From RGIG8775 sp045612185 (GTDB lineage: Bacteria; Bacillota; Clostridia; Oscillospirales; CAG-272): a stretch of DNA of 64,000 bases. Positions 8,877 to 17,816 of the stretch are shown in pieces. The DNA lies in assembly GCA_045612185.1 (NCBI GenBank), contig JAZKYO010000130.1:1-64000 (forward strand), in the 5' to 3' direction. A model generated the notes under the pieces. That model saw only the letters and a list, made by a program, of their open reading frames with translations. It did no database searches and had not been told where the DNA came from. The stretch's first letter is position 1, and the number at the start of each line of letters is the position of its first letter. Both the position numbers and the translations under genes were made by a program.

Positions 8877-10316
8877 ATGAGTAAAATTTTGTTTGTTGGC
8901 GCGGAAATTATGCCTTTCGCCGCAACGGGAGGACTTGGAGACGTAATGGGCTCACTTCCTACCGCGATAAAAGCAGCTGACCCCGAATGCGATATTCGCG
9001 TGGTTATGCCCCTTTACAGCGCCATAAAAGACGAGTGGAGAGCACAGATGGAAAACGTGGCAAGCTTTGAGGTAAAGCTTGCTTGGCGCAGAGCCTACTG
9101 TGGCGTAAAAAAGCTTGTCAAGGACGGCGTAATTTACTACTTTATAGATAACGAGTATTATTTTTCGCGTAAAACGCTCTACGGAGAGTTCGATGACGGT
9201 GAGCGCTATGCTTTCTTCTGCATGGCAGTGCTTGAAATGTTGGATATGATAAGCTTCTATCCCGACGTTCTTCACGCGCATGACTGGCAGTCGGCGCTCA
9301 GCGTGGTATATCTCAACTGCCTTTTCAGATGGAGAAGGGAATACCAAAATATAAAGACTGTGTTTACAATTCATAATATCGAGTATCAGGGCTATTACAG
9401 CAAGGATATTCTTTACGATGTTTTTGCGCTTGGAAACGATTCTTTGAATATTTTGGAGTATAACGGCTGTCTCAACCTTATGAAAGGCGCTATCGTGTGC
9501 GCCGACTTAGTATCAACCGTAAGCCCAAGATATGCGGACGAGATAAGAACAGAGGAGTATTCTCACGGTCTGCATCATATTATCAATCAGAATTATCATA
9601 AGCTTCGCGGAATACTAAACGGAATTGATTACGATTACTATAACCCCGAAACCGATAAGGTTATAGCGGCAACCTATTCCTCAAGCAAGCTTTCGGGAAA
9701 AGCAACCGATAAACAGGAGCTTCAAAAAGCCCTTGGACTGCCAGAAGAGAAAGAAATTCCGCTTTTGGCGATAATTTCCCGCCTTGCGGCGCATAAAGGT
9801 CTTGACCTTGTGGCAGAAATGGTGTATAATTTATTAGAGAATAATAACGTTCAGCTTGTTGTCCTTGGTAAGGGCGAACAGGGATATGAGGAACTGTTCA
9901 GGGATCTTGAACGCAAGTTCCCTGATAAAGCCCGCGCGCTTATCGAGTATGACAGAGATTTGTCCAAAAAGATATACGCCGCGTGTGATATATTCATCAT
10001 GCCGTCCAAGAGCGAGCCTTGCGGACTTTCGCAGATGATAGCGTCCAGATACGGCGCGATTCCTGTTGTCAGAGAAACAGGCGGTCTTTACGACTCAATC
10101 AAGGGATATTGGGAAAAAGACGGCGAGCTTATGGGCAACGGCTTTACGTTTGCAAACTATTCTTCGCACGAATTGTACGACAGAATAGTTGCGGCAACAG
10201 CGCTTTATAACGATAAGAAAAAGAGAAAAGCGTTTGTTGCGAAAATTATGAATACCGACTTCTCATGGAATATTTCCGCTAAGAAGTATCTTGAGATGTA
10301 TTCCGGAATTCTGTAA
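8877..10316 (+). CDS. glgA: Glycogen synthase (ADP-glucose)
   Basis: A GT5 glycosyltransferase that adds glucose from ADP-glucose to the non-reducing end of glycogen. The ATG at 8877 is chosen over an in-frame GTG at 8853 because GAAAGGAA sits six bases upstream and the protein then begins MSKILFVGAEIMPFA, giving the usual 479 residues. Motifs are a GGLGDVMGSLP donor loop, HAHDWQSAL, TIHNIEYQG and the C-terminal catalytic segment MPSKSEPCGLSQMIASRYG. The usual Lys of the KTGGL motif is Ala here (AATGGLGDV), a variant also seen in other Clostridia and Bacteroidota as far as I recall. Third enzyme of the synthetic part of the operon. Confidence 0.96.
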   Translation: MSKILFVGAEIMPFAATGGLGDVMGSLPTAIKAADPECDIRVVMPLYSAIKDEWRAQMENVASFEVKLAWRRAYCGVKKLVKDGVIYYFIDNEYYFSRKTLYGEFDDGERYAFFCMAVLEMLDMISFYPDVLHAHDWQSALSVVYLNCLFRWRREYQNIKTVFTIHNIEYQGYYSKDILYDVFALGNDSLNILEYNGCLNLMKGAIVCADLVSTVSPRYADEIRTEEYSHGLHHIINQNYHKLRGILNGIDYDYYNPETDKVIAATYSSSKLSGKATDKQELQKALGLPEEKEIPLLAIISRLAAHKGLDLVAEMVYNLLENNNVQLVVLGKGEQGYEELFRDLERKFPDKARALIEYDRDLSKKIYAACDIFIMPSKSEPCGLSQMIASRYGAIPVVRETGGLYDSIKGYWEKDGELMGNGFTFANYSSHELYDRIVAATALYNDKKKRKAFVAKIMNTDFSWNISAKKYLEMYSGIL

Positions 10317-10324
10317 TTATCTCC

Positions 10325-10339
10325 GCCTGCAGGGCAGGC
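10325..10339. repeat. Small perfect inverted repeat between glgA and glgP
   Basis: GCCTGC-AGG-GCAGGC in the 48-base gap, ahead of the glgP ribosome site. It can form a compact hairpin in the mRNA that might stabilise an RNA end or separate translation of the two genes. There is no U-run after it, so it is not an intrinsic terminator. Confidence 0.45.
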
Positions 10340-10364
10340 AAAAGAAAGGAAAGGTCTTAAATCA

Positions 10365-12803
10365 ATGGCAAAAAACCTCACAGTAAATCAAATCAAAGAA
10401 AATATCGAAGCAAAATTATCACGACAGTTCGGCTGCACCGCGGCTGAGGCTTCCCGCGACCAGATATATAAGGCGGCGGTATTGACGGTAAAGGATATTT
10501 TGACTTCCAAGAGAGGAGATTTCAAGAAGCGTGTTAACGATACGGGATCCAAGCGCGTGTACTATATGTGTATGGAATTCTTGTTGGGTCGCTCTTTGAA
10601 AACCAATCTCTGCAACCTCGGGGTAAACGAGGAATATAAGAAAGCGCTTGCAGAGCTTGGCTTTGAGCTTGAAGATCTGTACGAATGCGAGCCCGATGCA
10701 GGTCTCGGAAACGGCGGTCTCGGCAGACTTGCGGCATGCTTTATGGACTCACTTTCATCTTTGAATTATCCGGCTACGGGCTTTTCGATTTGCTATGAGT
10801 ACGGACTTTTCAAGCAGATGATAGTAGACGGAATGCAGGTAGAGCTTCCCGATAACTGGCTTCCCGGCGGTGAGGTTTGGCTCGTTCCGAGAACAGACAG
10901 AATTTATCACGTCAAGATGGGCGGCAGAGTTCACGAGGAGTGGAAGGACGGACATCTTGAGGTAATATATGAGGACTACGAGGAAATCGAAGCGGTTCCG
11001 TATGATATGATGATTTCGGGCTCGGACAGCGATGCGGTAAGCCAGCTCAGATTGTGGAGGGCAAGAGATACACGGAACTTCAATATGGGTCTCTTTACGC
11101 AAGGCCAGTATACGAGAGCGCTTGAGGAAAGCACTAACGCTGAGATTATCTCTAAGGTGCTTTACCCGTCAGATAACCATACCGAGGGTAAGCTTCTTCG
11201 TCTTTCTCAGCAGTACTTCCTTGTTTCCGCATCGGTGCAGAGTATAATCCGTGATCATATGGCAGTTTACGGTACACTCGTAAATCTTCCCGAAAAGGTC
11301 GCTATCCATATTAACGACACTCACCCCGCACTCTGTATCCCCGAGCTTATGAGAATACTCATTGACGATTATTTCTTCTCGTGGGAACACGCGTGGGATA
11401 TAGTAACAAAAACGGTTTCCTATACAAACCATACTGTAATGCCCGAGGCGCTTGAAACATGGAATGAAGATTTGTTCAGATTCAAGCTTCCCAGAATTTA
11501 TGCTATCGTTAAGGAAATAAACGAGCGCTTCAGCAGGGAGGCATGGAAGTGCTTCCCCGGAAACTGGGACAGAATTTCCAAGATGAGCGTTATAGGCTAC
11601 GGACAGATCAGAATGGCGAACCTTTCGGTTATCGGTTCTCATTCGGTAAACGGTGTTTCAAAGCTTCACTCCGATATCCTTAAGGCAACTACCTTTAAGG
11701 ATTTCTACCGTATGTACCCTGAGCGCTTCTGCAACGTAACCAACGGTGTTGCTCACCGCAGATGGCTCTGTTACTCAAACCCCAAACTTGCCGAGCTTCT
11801 TGATAGCTGTATCGGAACGGGTTACAGACATAACCCCGAGGAGCTTGCCGAGTTTGCTAAATTCGCTGATGACAGTACTGTTCTTCAGGCTGTCCGTGAT
11901 ATCAAGCATCAGAATAAGATAAACTTCGCAAATCTCCTTATGAAAAAGACGGGTGTGTCTATTGATACTCACTCGGTGTTTGACGTGCAGATTAAGCGTC
12001 TCCATGAGTATAAGAGACAGCTTCTTAACGCACTTAACATTATCGGACTTTATCTTGACCTCAAAGAGAATCCTAACCTTGATATCCAACCTCAAACCTT
12101 TATTTTCGGCGCTAAAGCCGCACCCGGATATCACATGGCAAAGCAGATTATTAAGCTTCTTTGCTATATCGGAAAGGATATTGAGCAGAATCCCGCTATA
12201 AGAGAAAAGCTTCGCGTTGTGTTCCTTGAGGACTATAACGTGTCTCTTGCAGAGTCACTTATTCCTTCGGCGGAAATCAGCGAACAGATTTCTCTCGCCG
12301 GTAAAGAAGCCAGCGGTACGGGCTGTATGAAGCTTATGATAAACGGCGCGCTTACCATTGGTACTCTTGACGGAGCAAACGTTGAGATGCTTGCGGCTGC
12401 GGGCGACGATAATATGTTTATCTTCGGTCTTACGGCAAGTGACGTTGAGGAGCTTTGGCTCAAGGGATATAACTCTGCGCTCTATTATGCTAATAACGAA
12501 AGACTTAAGAAGATAGTCAATTACCTCAACGTGGGCTTTGCGGGCGAATCCTTCTCGGATATCGCCAACTATCTCCTTGCGGGCTACGGCATAGCAGACC
12601 CCTATATGTGCCTTGCGGATTTCGAGTCTTACAGACAGACTCACGAAAATCTTATCAGTGCATATCAGGATAAGGCAAGATGGAACCGCATGTCGCTTAT
12701 GAATATCGCATCGGCGGGCTACTTTGCGGCTGACCGTAGTATCGAGGATTACGCCAAGAATATCTGGAAACTTAAAAAATTGCCTAATAAAGAGGAAAAG
12801 TAA
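10365..12803 (+). CDS. glgP: Glycogen phosphorylase
   Basis: Releases glucose-1-phosphate from glycogen ends with phosphate (GT35, pyridoxal-phosphate enzyme). The 812-residue length is typical. The cofactor-lysine region is EASGTGCMKLMINGALTIGT (Lys about 656), with an early GLGNGGLGRLAACFMDSL and IHINDTHPAL. Most homologues read GTGNMKFMLNG, so the Cys and Leu here are mild variations. It follows glgA by 48 bases with an AAAGGAAAGG site, and the GH13 gene begins one base after its stop. Synthesis and breakdown are thus encoded together, so flux must be set at enzyme level or by RNA processing. Confidence 0.96.
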   Translation: MAKNLTVNQIKENIEAKLSRQFGCTAAEASRDQIYKAAVLTVKDILTSKRGDFKKRVNDTGSKRVYYMCMEFLLGRSLKTNLCNLGVNEEYKKALAELGFELEDLYECEPDAGLGNGGLGRLAACFMDSLSSLNYPATGFSICYEYGLFKQMIVDGMQVELPDNWLPGGEVWLVPRTDRIYHVKMGGRVHEEWKDGHLEVIYEDYEEIEAVPYDMMISGSDSDAVSQLRLWRARDTRNFNMGLFTQGQYTRALEESTNAEIISKVLYPSDNHTEGKLLRLSQQYFLVSASVQSIIRDHMAVYGTLVNLPEKVAIHINDTHPALCIPELMRILIDDYFFSWEHAWDIVTKTVSYTNHTVMPEALETWNEDLFRFKLPRIYAIVKEINERFSREAWKCFPGNWDRISKMSVIGYGQIRMANLSVIGSHSVNGVSKLHSDILKATTFKDFYRMYPERFCNVTNGVAHRRWLCYSNPKLAELLDSCIGTGYRHNPEELAEFAKFADDSTVLQAVRDIKHQNKINFANLLMKKTGVSIDTHSVFDVQIKRLHEYKRQLLNALNIIGLYLDLKENPNLDIQPQTFIFGAKAAPGYHMAKQIIKLLCYIGKDIEQNPAIREKLRVVFLEDYNVSLAESLIPSAEISEQISLAGKEASGTGCMKLMINGALTIGTLDGANVEMLAAAGDDNMFIFGLTASDVEELWLKGYNSALYYANNERLKKIVNYLNVGFAGESFSDIANYLLAGYGIADPYMCLADFESYRQTHENLISAYQDKARWNRMSLMNIASAGYFAADRSIEDYAKNIWKLKKLPNKEEK

Positions 12804-14711
12804 ATGCTTCTTCGACTTCATGAATCCGTTGAACGCGGAATGATGATAAATATAACCAAATACGCAAATGGGGAGGACGCTTCCGTAAAGGGAGCGTTTT
12901 CTCTTAATACAGAGCTTGAGATTTTTGTCGAATGTCCGCGTAGGCTTGGCGTGTCGGCTGTGGTTCTGCGCATAAACAAGGACGGGGAGGAAAGCAAGGA
13001 TATTTCTCTTGACTTTTTAACCACTGAAAAAGGAGTAGATAAATACAGAACCGCACTTTGCCTTGACAAGGCGTTTTGTGGCGGTGATGACGGACTGTTT
13101 TACTATGAGTTTTTGTTCTTGCGTGGGTATGAAACCTTGTTTACAAGTTCCGTAAATAACGTTGATTTCAAGCTTTCCGAGTATTCTGCCGATAAGTTCA
13201 GATTGCTTGTGTACAGCCCCGAATATAAAACCCCCGACTGGTTTCACGGCGGTACTATGTACCAAATATTCACAGATAGATTTTTCTGCGGTAAAGGTGA
13301 GGTCGGTACGCGTGACGACGTTGTTGTAAACGACGATTGGTATGGCGGAGTAAAGCAGTACGCCGAGTATCCGGGAGCGCCTGTGGCAAATAATGAGTTT
13401 TTTGGCGGAAACCTTTGGGGGATTGCTGAGAAGATTGATTACTTGCAGTCGCTTGGCGTTACGGTAATATACCTTAACCCCATATTTGAGGCGTATTCCA
13501 GCCACAAATACGATACGGGTGATTATATGAAGGTAGACTCTATGTTCGGCGGAGATAAAGCGCTTGAAAATCTTATTTCCAAGTGTAAAGAAAAGGGAAT
13601 AAGAATTATCCTCGACGGAGTTTTCAACCATACGGGCAACGATAGCGTTTACTTTAACCGATACGGAAAATATGATTCGGTAGGAGCCTATCAAAGTGAA
13701 AATTCCGAGTATAAGGATTGGTATTTTTTCAAGGAATATCCTGATTCTTATGAATGTTGGTGGAATATCGAAATATTACCTAAGCTTAACCCCGAATGTG
13801 TGGAGTGTCGCGACTTCCTTTGTAATAAAGGAGGAGTTGCCGAAAAATATATGAAAATGGGGATAGGCGGCTGGCGTCTTGACGTGGCAGACGAGCTTAG
13901 CAACGATTTTCTTGATATTCTTCGCAATACCGTAAAAGCTTCTTCAGACGGAGAAGGCATAATTATAGGTGAGGTGTGGGAAAATGCCGCGGATAAAATT
14001 GCCTATGGCAAACGCCGCAGATATTTCCGAGGAAAACAGCTCGACAGCGTTATGAATTACCCGGTGCGTAACGGAATTCTTGCCTTTGTAAAAGACGGAG
14101 ACAGCGAAAGCCTTTATAACGTTCTGACCGAGCTCTATTCTTCATACCCCGAAACTGTGTGCCACGCGCTTATGAATTCTCTTGGCACACACGATACCGA
14201 ACGAATTTTGTCTGTGCTTGGTGATAAGGATGTTTCGGAGCTTACCAACGAAGAGCTTTCTACACATAAGATGAATGATGCCCAGAGAAAACGCGCGCTG
14301 AATAAACTCAAAATCGCTTCGGTTCTTCAGTATACCGTTTTTGGCGTGCCGTCCGTCTATTACGGAGACGAGGCAGGACTTGAAGGTGGACACGACCCAT
14401 TCTGCCGTCAGCCTTTTCCTTGGGGAAAGGAAAACACCGAGCTTGTTGCGCATTACCGTAAGCTTGGTGAACTAAGAAAAGAAAACTCGGTATTTGCTGA
14501 CGGAAAATTCAAGGCGATTTCTTACCAAAAAGGCTTTATAGCCTACGAGCGCTATAACGAGGAAGAAAATATTCTCGTTGTGGCCAACGTTGACAGATGC
14601 GCCAAAACCAGTGTCATCGGTTGCGAGGTTGTAGATTTGCTTACGGGCAAGATCTATAACGGCAGAATTTCGGTTGAGCCTGATACAGTGATGATTCTGA
14701 AGGTGATTTAG
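12804..14711 (+). CDS. GH13 alpha-glucan hydrolase (neopullulanase/cyclomaltodextrinase-like)
   Basis: A 635-residue alpha-amylase-family enzyme, cytoplasmic since no signal peptide is present. An N-terminal beta domain (about 1-130) leads into the barrel: GGTMYQIFTDRFF, YLQSLGVTVIYLNPIFEAYS, ILDGVFNHTG, nucleophile Asp in GGWRLDVADEL (about 360), acid/base Glu in IIGEVWEN (about 389) and the third Asp in LGTHDTERIL (about 462). This arrangement fits neopullulanase, maltogenic amylase or cyclomaltodextrinase of GH13 subfamily 20. Next to glgP it probably acts on the limit dextrins or maltodextrins left by the phosphorylase. The exact specificity cannot be read off. Start ATG directly abuts the glgP stop. 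Confidence 0.9.
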   Translation: MLLRLHESVERGMMINITKYANGEDASVKGAFSLNTELEIFVECPRRLGVSAVVLRINKDGEESKDISLDFLTTEKGVDKYRTALCLDKAFCGGDDGLFYYEFLFLRGYETLFTSSVNNVDFKLSEYSADKFRLLVYSPEYKTPDWFHGGTMYQIFTDRFFCGKGEVGTRDDVVVNDDWYGGVKQYAEYPGAPVANNEFFGGNLWGIAEKIDYLQSLGVTVIYLNPIFEAYSSHKYDTGDYMKVDSMFGGDKALENLISKCKEKGIRIILDGVFNHTGNDSVYFNRYGKYDSVGAYQSENSEYKDWYFFKEYPDSYECWWNIEILPKLNPECVECRDFLCNKGGVAEKYMKMGIGGWRLDVADELSNDFLDILRNTVKASSDGEGIIIGEVWENAADKIAYGKRRRYFRGKQLDSVMNYPVRNGILAFVKDGDSESLYNVLTELYSSYPETVCHALMNSLGTHDTERILSVLGDKDVSELTNEELSTHKMNDAQRKRALNKLKIASVLQYTVFGVPSVYYGDEAGLEGGHDPFCRQPFPWGKENTELVAHYRKLGELRKENSVFADGKFKAISYQKGFIAYERYNEEENILVVANVDRCAKTSVIGCEVVDLLTGKIYNGRISVEPDTVMILKVI

Positions 14712-14719
14712 GGGGAAGT

Positions 14720-15061
14720 ATGTTCAAAAAACTTTTTGAAAAATTAACCAAAAGCAACAACCCCAACAGCAAACGCTATAAATACGATATGGCAAAGCAG
14801 ATATGCGGTCATCACGTTCGCTATATTACCGAAAAGCGGAATGACGTCGATGAGGTCATCGGGCGTGAAGGTTCGCTTAATATCAAGGACGATGAGCTGT
14901 TGGTTTTCGGTTCGGGTGATATCCTCATGCGTTGCAAAATCGAAAATATGCAGGCGTGGGAGCTGCTTTCCAAGGACGGAGTTGTAATAACCGCCCCCGA
15001 CGATGCCCACGGCGGTATCGAGCGCACCATAATAGTCTACTATGTGTATTACCGAAAATAA
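14720..15061 (+). CDS. Conserved hypothetical protein in the glycogen operon
   Basis: A 113-residue soluble protein that I do not recognise. It begins with a basic stretch (FKKLFEKLTKSNNPNSKRYK), then alternates short beta-like segments (GSLNIKDDELLVFGSGDILMRCKIENM, later GVVITAPD and RTIIVYYVYYR), suggesting a small beta-rich fold. GGGGGAAG precedes the ATG and only eight bases separate it from the GH13 stop, so it is surely cotranscribed. A role in polysaccharide or envelope metabolism is possible from position only. Confidence 0.7.
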   Translation: MFKKLFEKLTKSNNPNSKRYKYDMAKQICGHHVRYITEKRNDVDEVIGREGSLNIKDDELLVFGSGDILMRCKIENMQAWELLSKDGVVITAPDDAHGGIERTIIVYYVYYRK

Positions 15062-15081
15062 AGAATAGAGGAGAACGTAGC

Positions 15082-15504
15082 ATGAAAGACAACAAACAGT
15101 TTTGGCAGGCAGTTAAATTCACACTGTTTTCTATTTCCGCGGGAGTAATTCAAGTGGCTTCGTTTGCCATTATTGAAATGTTTATAAAAACTTATTGGAT
15201 ACCTTATCTCGTTTCCCTTGTTTTATCAATTTTGTGGAATTTTACGCTGAATCGCAGATATACCTTTAAATCCGCGGCAAACGTACCCGTGGCAATGGCA
15301 AAGGTTTTTGCCTTTTACATAGTGTTTACCCCGCTTTCTACTTGGCTTGGTAATGTTGCGGAGGGGAAAGGTGTCAATGACTTTATCGTTCTTGCGGTTA
15401 CAATGATTTCAAACTTTATTTTGGAATTTCTTTTCTGCAAATTCGTGGTTTACAGAGGGCAAGAAGATACTCTGAACAGCAACCAAAACAAAAAAGAGGC
15501 GTAA
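15082..15504 (+). CDS. GtrA-like membrane protein
   Basis: A 140-residue protein with four hydrophobic helices (about 10-30, 38-56, 72-92 and 100-122) and the family hallmark LVLSILWNFTLNRRYTFKSA between helices two and three. GtrA/DPMS-type proteins are thought to help move polyprenyl-linked sugars across the membrane for cell-surface glycosylation. The ATG at 15082 is used because AGAGGAGAA lies ahead of it. It closes the glycogen operon, where a lipid-linked sugar transporter is not an obvious partner. Confidence 0.88.
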   Translation: MKDNKQFWQAVKFTLFSISAGVIQVASFAIIEMFIKTYWIPYLVSLVLSILWNFTLNRRYTFKSAANVPVAMAKVFAFYIVFTPLSTWLGNVAEGKGVNDFIVLAVTMISNFILEFLFCKFVVYRGQEDTLNSNQNKKEA

Positions 15505-15516
15505 GCCTCTTTTTTG
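15491..15516 (+). terminator. Intrinsic terminator of the glycogen operon
   Basis: AAGAGGC-GTAA-GCCTCTT followed by a T-run; the stem includes the stop of the gtrA-like gene. It also faces the convergent minus-strand operon and could act both ways. Confidence 0.85.
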
Positions 15517-15525
15517 TTTTTGCTT

Positions 15526-16920
15526 TTATGCGAAATCTATGTAGGAGCGGAGAGCAACCTCGCTCATAAGCTCATTGATGTCAGCTTCGGCATTCCAAAG
15601 CATTTCTGCAAAGAGTGCCGCGGGGTACATGATGTTTTCCTCAAACATTCCGTCCTCAATAAGCGCCGTTATACATAAATCCCCGTCCTTTGCGCGTGCC
15701 ATAGCTTTAACCGCTTAAAGAGCTTTGCCGGCGTTGGTCAGCCAAAAGGCTTGAAGATAGCGCCAAATTTTGCTCTTGCGTACAACTCTGTCGGCTTTCA
15801 TCAGCTTGGAGCTGATTCCTATAAACGCAGAGCCTTCCATATGCTCAAACTTGCTCCAGTCAAGCTTTGTGAGTCCCTTGGTCACTGCTCCAAATCTGTC
15901 ATCCTTGCCGCGCAGTACAGCAATTTGATTCACAAAATCTACAGTTTCGTCAAAGTCTTTGACGTCATTAGGAATATAGGAAAAGGGAAATGCACCGCAG
16001 TTTTCCCAAACGATGCGGATTCGTTTATCAACGTTGGCAATATACTGCAACTTTGTTTTTACGGAAGTTGCGTGGAGACCGAACTGAATTTCAAGCTCAG
16101 GGTACTTTTCATAAAAGAGCGCGGAGGTTTTGTTTACAAAATCTGTAACCGTCTCGGCAATTACAATACCGCCAATTTCTTCGGTGTTGAGCTCGGTTGC
16201 TGTCTGAAAATATATTCCGTCTCCGCCAAGTCGGCTGTATTCCTTTTCGTACTTTTCAAATATGTCCGCGCTTTGCTCACAGAGCTTACCAAACTCTATT
16301 TTGCGGCAGTTGGTGTCCCAGCCCCAAGCAAAGCCCCAAATCACCTTGATTCCGCATGAGTGCGCGTATTCAACCATTTCTTTGGCGTTTACGGGTACAA
16401 AATCATTCCATGCGGTAAGAGTGTTCATCTTAAGCATTACCATGTTGTCAATGAAATTCTTGTAATCGTATATGACGTGTCCCCAAGTCCAAATTCCTCT
16501 GTCGCGCACCGAGGGGGATGAAGAATACTCAAAATCGGGTAAATCCTTCTCAAAACAGTTGATTCTGTATTTGTCGGTGTGCGGGAATTCGTATTTGATA
16601 ATATACTTGTTGTAAAAATCAATACAACCGTAAAGCACGCCGCTGTCGTCGAATCCCTCAATAATTACAATCTCGTCTTTTACGGAAATACTGTATTCCT
16701 CTTTGAGAGAGAGAACTGTGTTTGAGTGTTCTCTGATGTAGGAATTGTTTGATTTCGTGCCTAAGTATATTTTTCTGTACCCGTCGGGGATAATCTCTCC
16801 GCTTGAAAAGCAGCAGGGATATTCGTATGTGTAGTCAAGCAAAATCTTGCTTAAAACTTCAACAGCCTTTTTTTGAATGCCGTTTTCAAGCGCACCGTAT
16901 ATTATTGCGATTTTTTTCAT
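15526..16920 (-). pseudogene. Glycosidase-like protein interrupted by an in-frame TAA
   Basis: From ATG 16920 the frame codes 401 residues to a TAA at 15717-15715. Reading straight on in the same frame gives 62 more sensible codons (AVKAMARAKDGD, later ALFAEMLW) to the next TAA at 15528-15526, so the intact product would be about 464 residues. The N-terminal about 110 residues resemble the alpha/beta domain that precedes GH20 or GH67 catalytic barrels (EIVIIEGFDDSGVLYGCIDF). The rest looks like a TIM barrel (RDRGIWTWGHVIYDYKNFID). No exact family is assigned. The stop fits a single-base change from AAA, GAA or CAA. Fourth gene of the operon led by the dehydrogenase at 19681, six bases after the isomerase-like gene. 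Confidence 0.7.
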
Positions 16921-16925
16921 TAAAC

Positions 16926-17774
16926 TTATCCTTTGATTATGTTTTCAATAAATGCCTTGGCACCTGCAATATCCTTTAATCTGTCTCCGCCTGCCTCGCG
17001 TTCTATGGTGAGGTAGCCGTCATAACCTACCTTTTTAAGTGCGGCAAGATAAGCAGGGAAGTCAACGTCGCCCGTTCCGACGGGAACTTCCTTAAAGTAG
17101 TCAGCTACGTTTAAGCCCTCAATACCTCCAACGGCAAAACAGTCGTAGATAATCTTCGGGTCAGTTTTGATAAGCATTTTTCCGTCCTTAACGTGTGTGT
17201 GAACAATGTGCTTGCCAAGCAGCTCAACTGCCTCTACGGGGTCTTGATCTGTGACCATAACAAAGTTTGCGGGGTCAAGGTTTACGCCTACTCCGCCGTC
17301 GGTGTCCTCGATAAAGTCAAGCAAAACCTTGGCGCTTTCGGGACCGGTTTCAATAGCAAGCGTAACTCCGCGGGATTTAGCGTAGATACCGCACGCACTG
17401 AGCGCGTCAAGCATAATTTTGTATCTTTCCTCGCTTTTTTCTGCGGGAATTACGCCTATGTGAGTCGTAACGACCGAGGTCTCAAAATCCTCAGCGATAT
17501 CGATAATTCGCTTGGTTTTTTCAATTCTCAAAGGATTGTCATTGGCAATCTGATAGCCGTGACCGCCCATGTCTCCGCAAAGCGCGCTTACCTCAAGGTT
17601 GTTGTCACGCAGTAACTTTTTATACTTGGTGCGAGCGGCTTTGTCAAGTCCGTCAGCCGAAAAAACGCCTCTTGTAGCGTATATTTGTACACCGTCAAAG
17701 CCAAGTTGACCGGCAAGCTCTATACCTCTGTCAACGCCTTCTTTAAAACAGTCTGTTAATACACCTAATTTCAT
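16926..17774 (-). CDS. Sugar phosphate isomerase/epimerase-like TIM barrel
   Basis: A 282-residue xylose-isomerase-like (AP endonuclease family 2) protein. Features are MKLGVLTDCFKEGVDRGIELA at the start, a likely metal Glu in TLAIETGPES (about residue 150), GVNLDPANFVM, HTHVKDGK and the closing DGYLTIEREAGGD, where the last Glu typically binds metal. Relatives isomerise or epimerise keto sugars and inositol intermediates. The pairing with two Gfo/Idh/MocA proteins is typical for oxidation-isomerisation of inositols, uronates or unusual glycosides; the substrate is not known. Lies 42 bases after the upstream gene. Confidence 0.85.
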   Translation of the reverse strand: MKLGVLTDCFKEGVDRGIELAGQLGFDGVQIYATRGVFSADGLDKAARTKYKKLLRDNNLEVSALCGDMGGHGYQIANDNPLRIEKTKRIIDIAEDFETSVVTTHIGVIPAEKSEERYKIMLDALSACGIYAKSRGVTLAIETGPESAKVLLDFIEDTDGGVGVNLDPANFVMVTDQDPVEAVELLGKHIVHTHVKDGKMLIKTDPKIIYDCFAVGGIEGLNVADYFKEVPVGTGDVDFPAYLAALKKVGYDGYLTIEREAGGDRLKDIAGAKAFIENIIKG

Positions 17775-17816
17775 AATAATACCTCATTATATAGATTTAT
17801 TGGGAGTGTGATAGCA

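Noticed and set aside
15715..15717. Recoding (selenocysteine or pyrrolysine) at the internal stop
   Set aside because: The codon is TAA, which is not used for either residue, and no recoding structure is apparent. A nonsense mutation is simpler.
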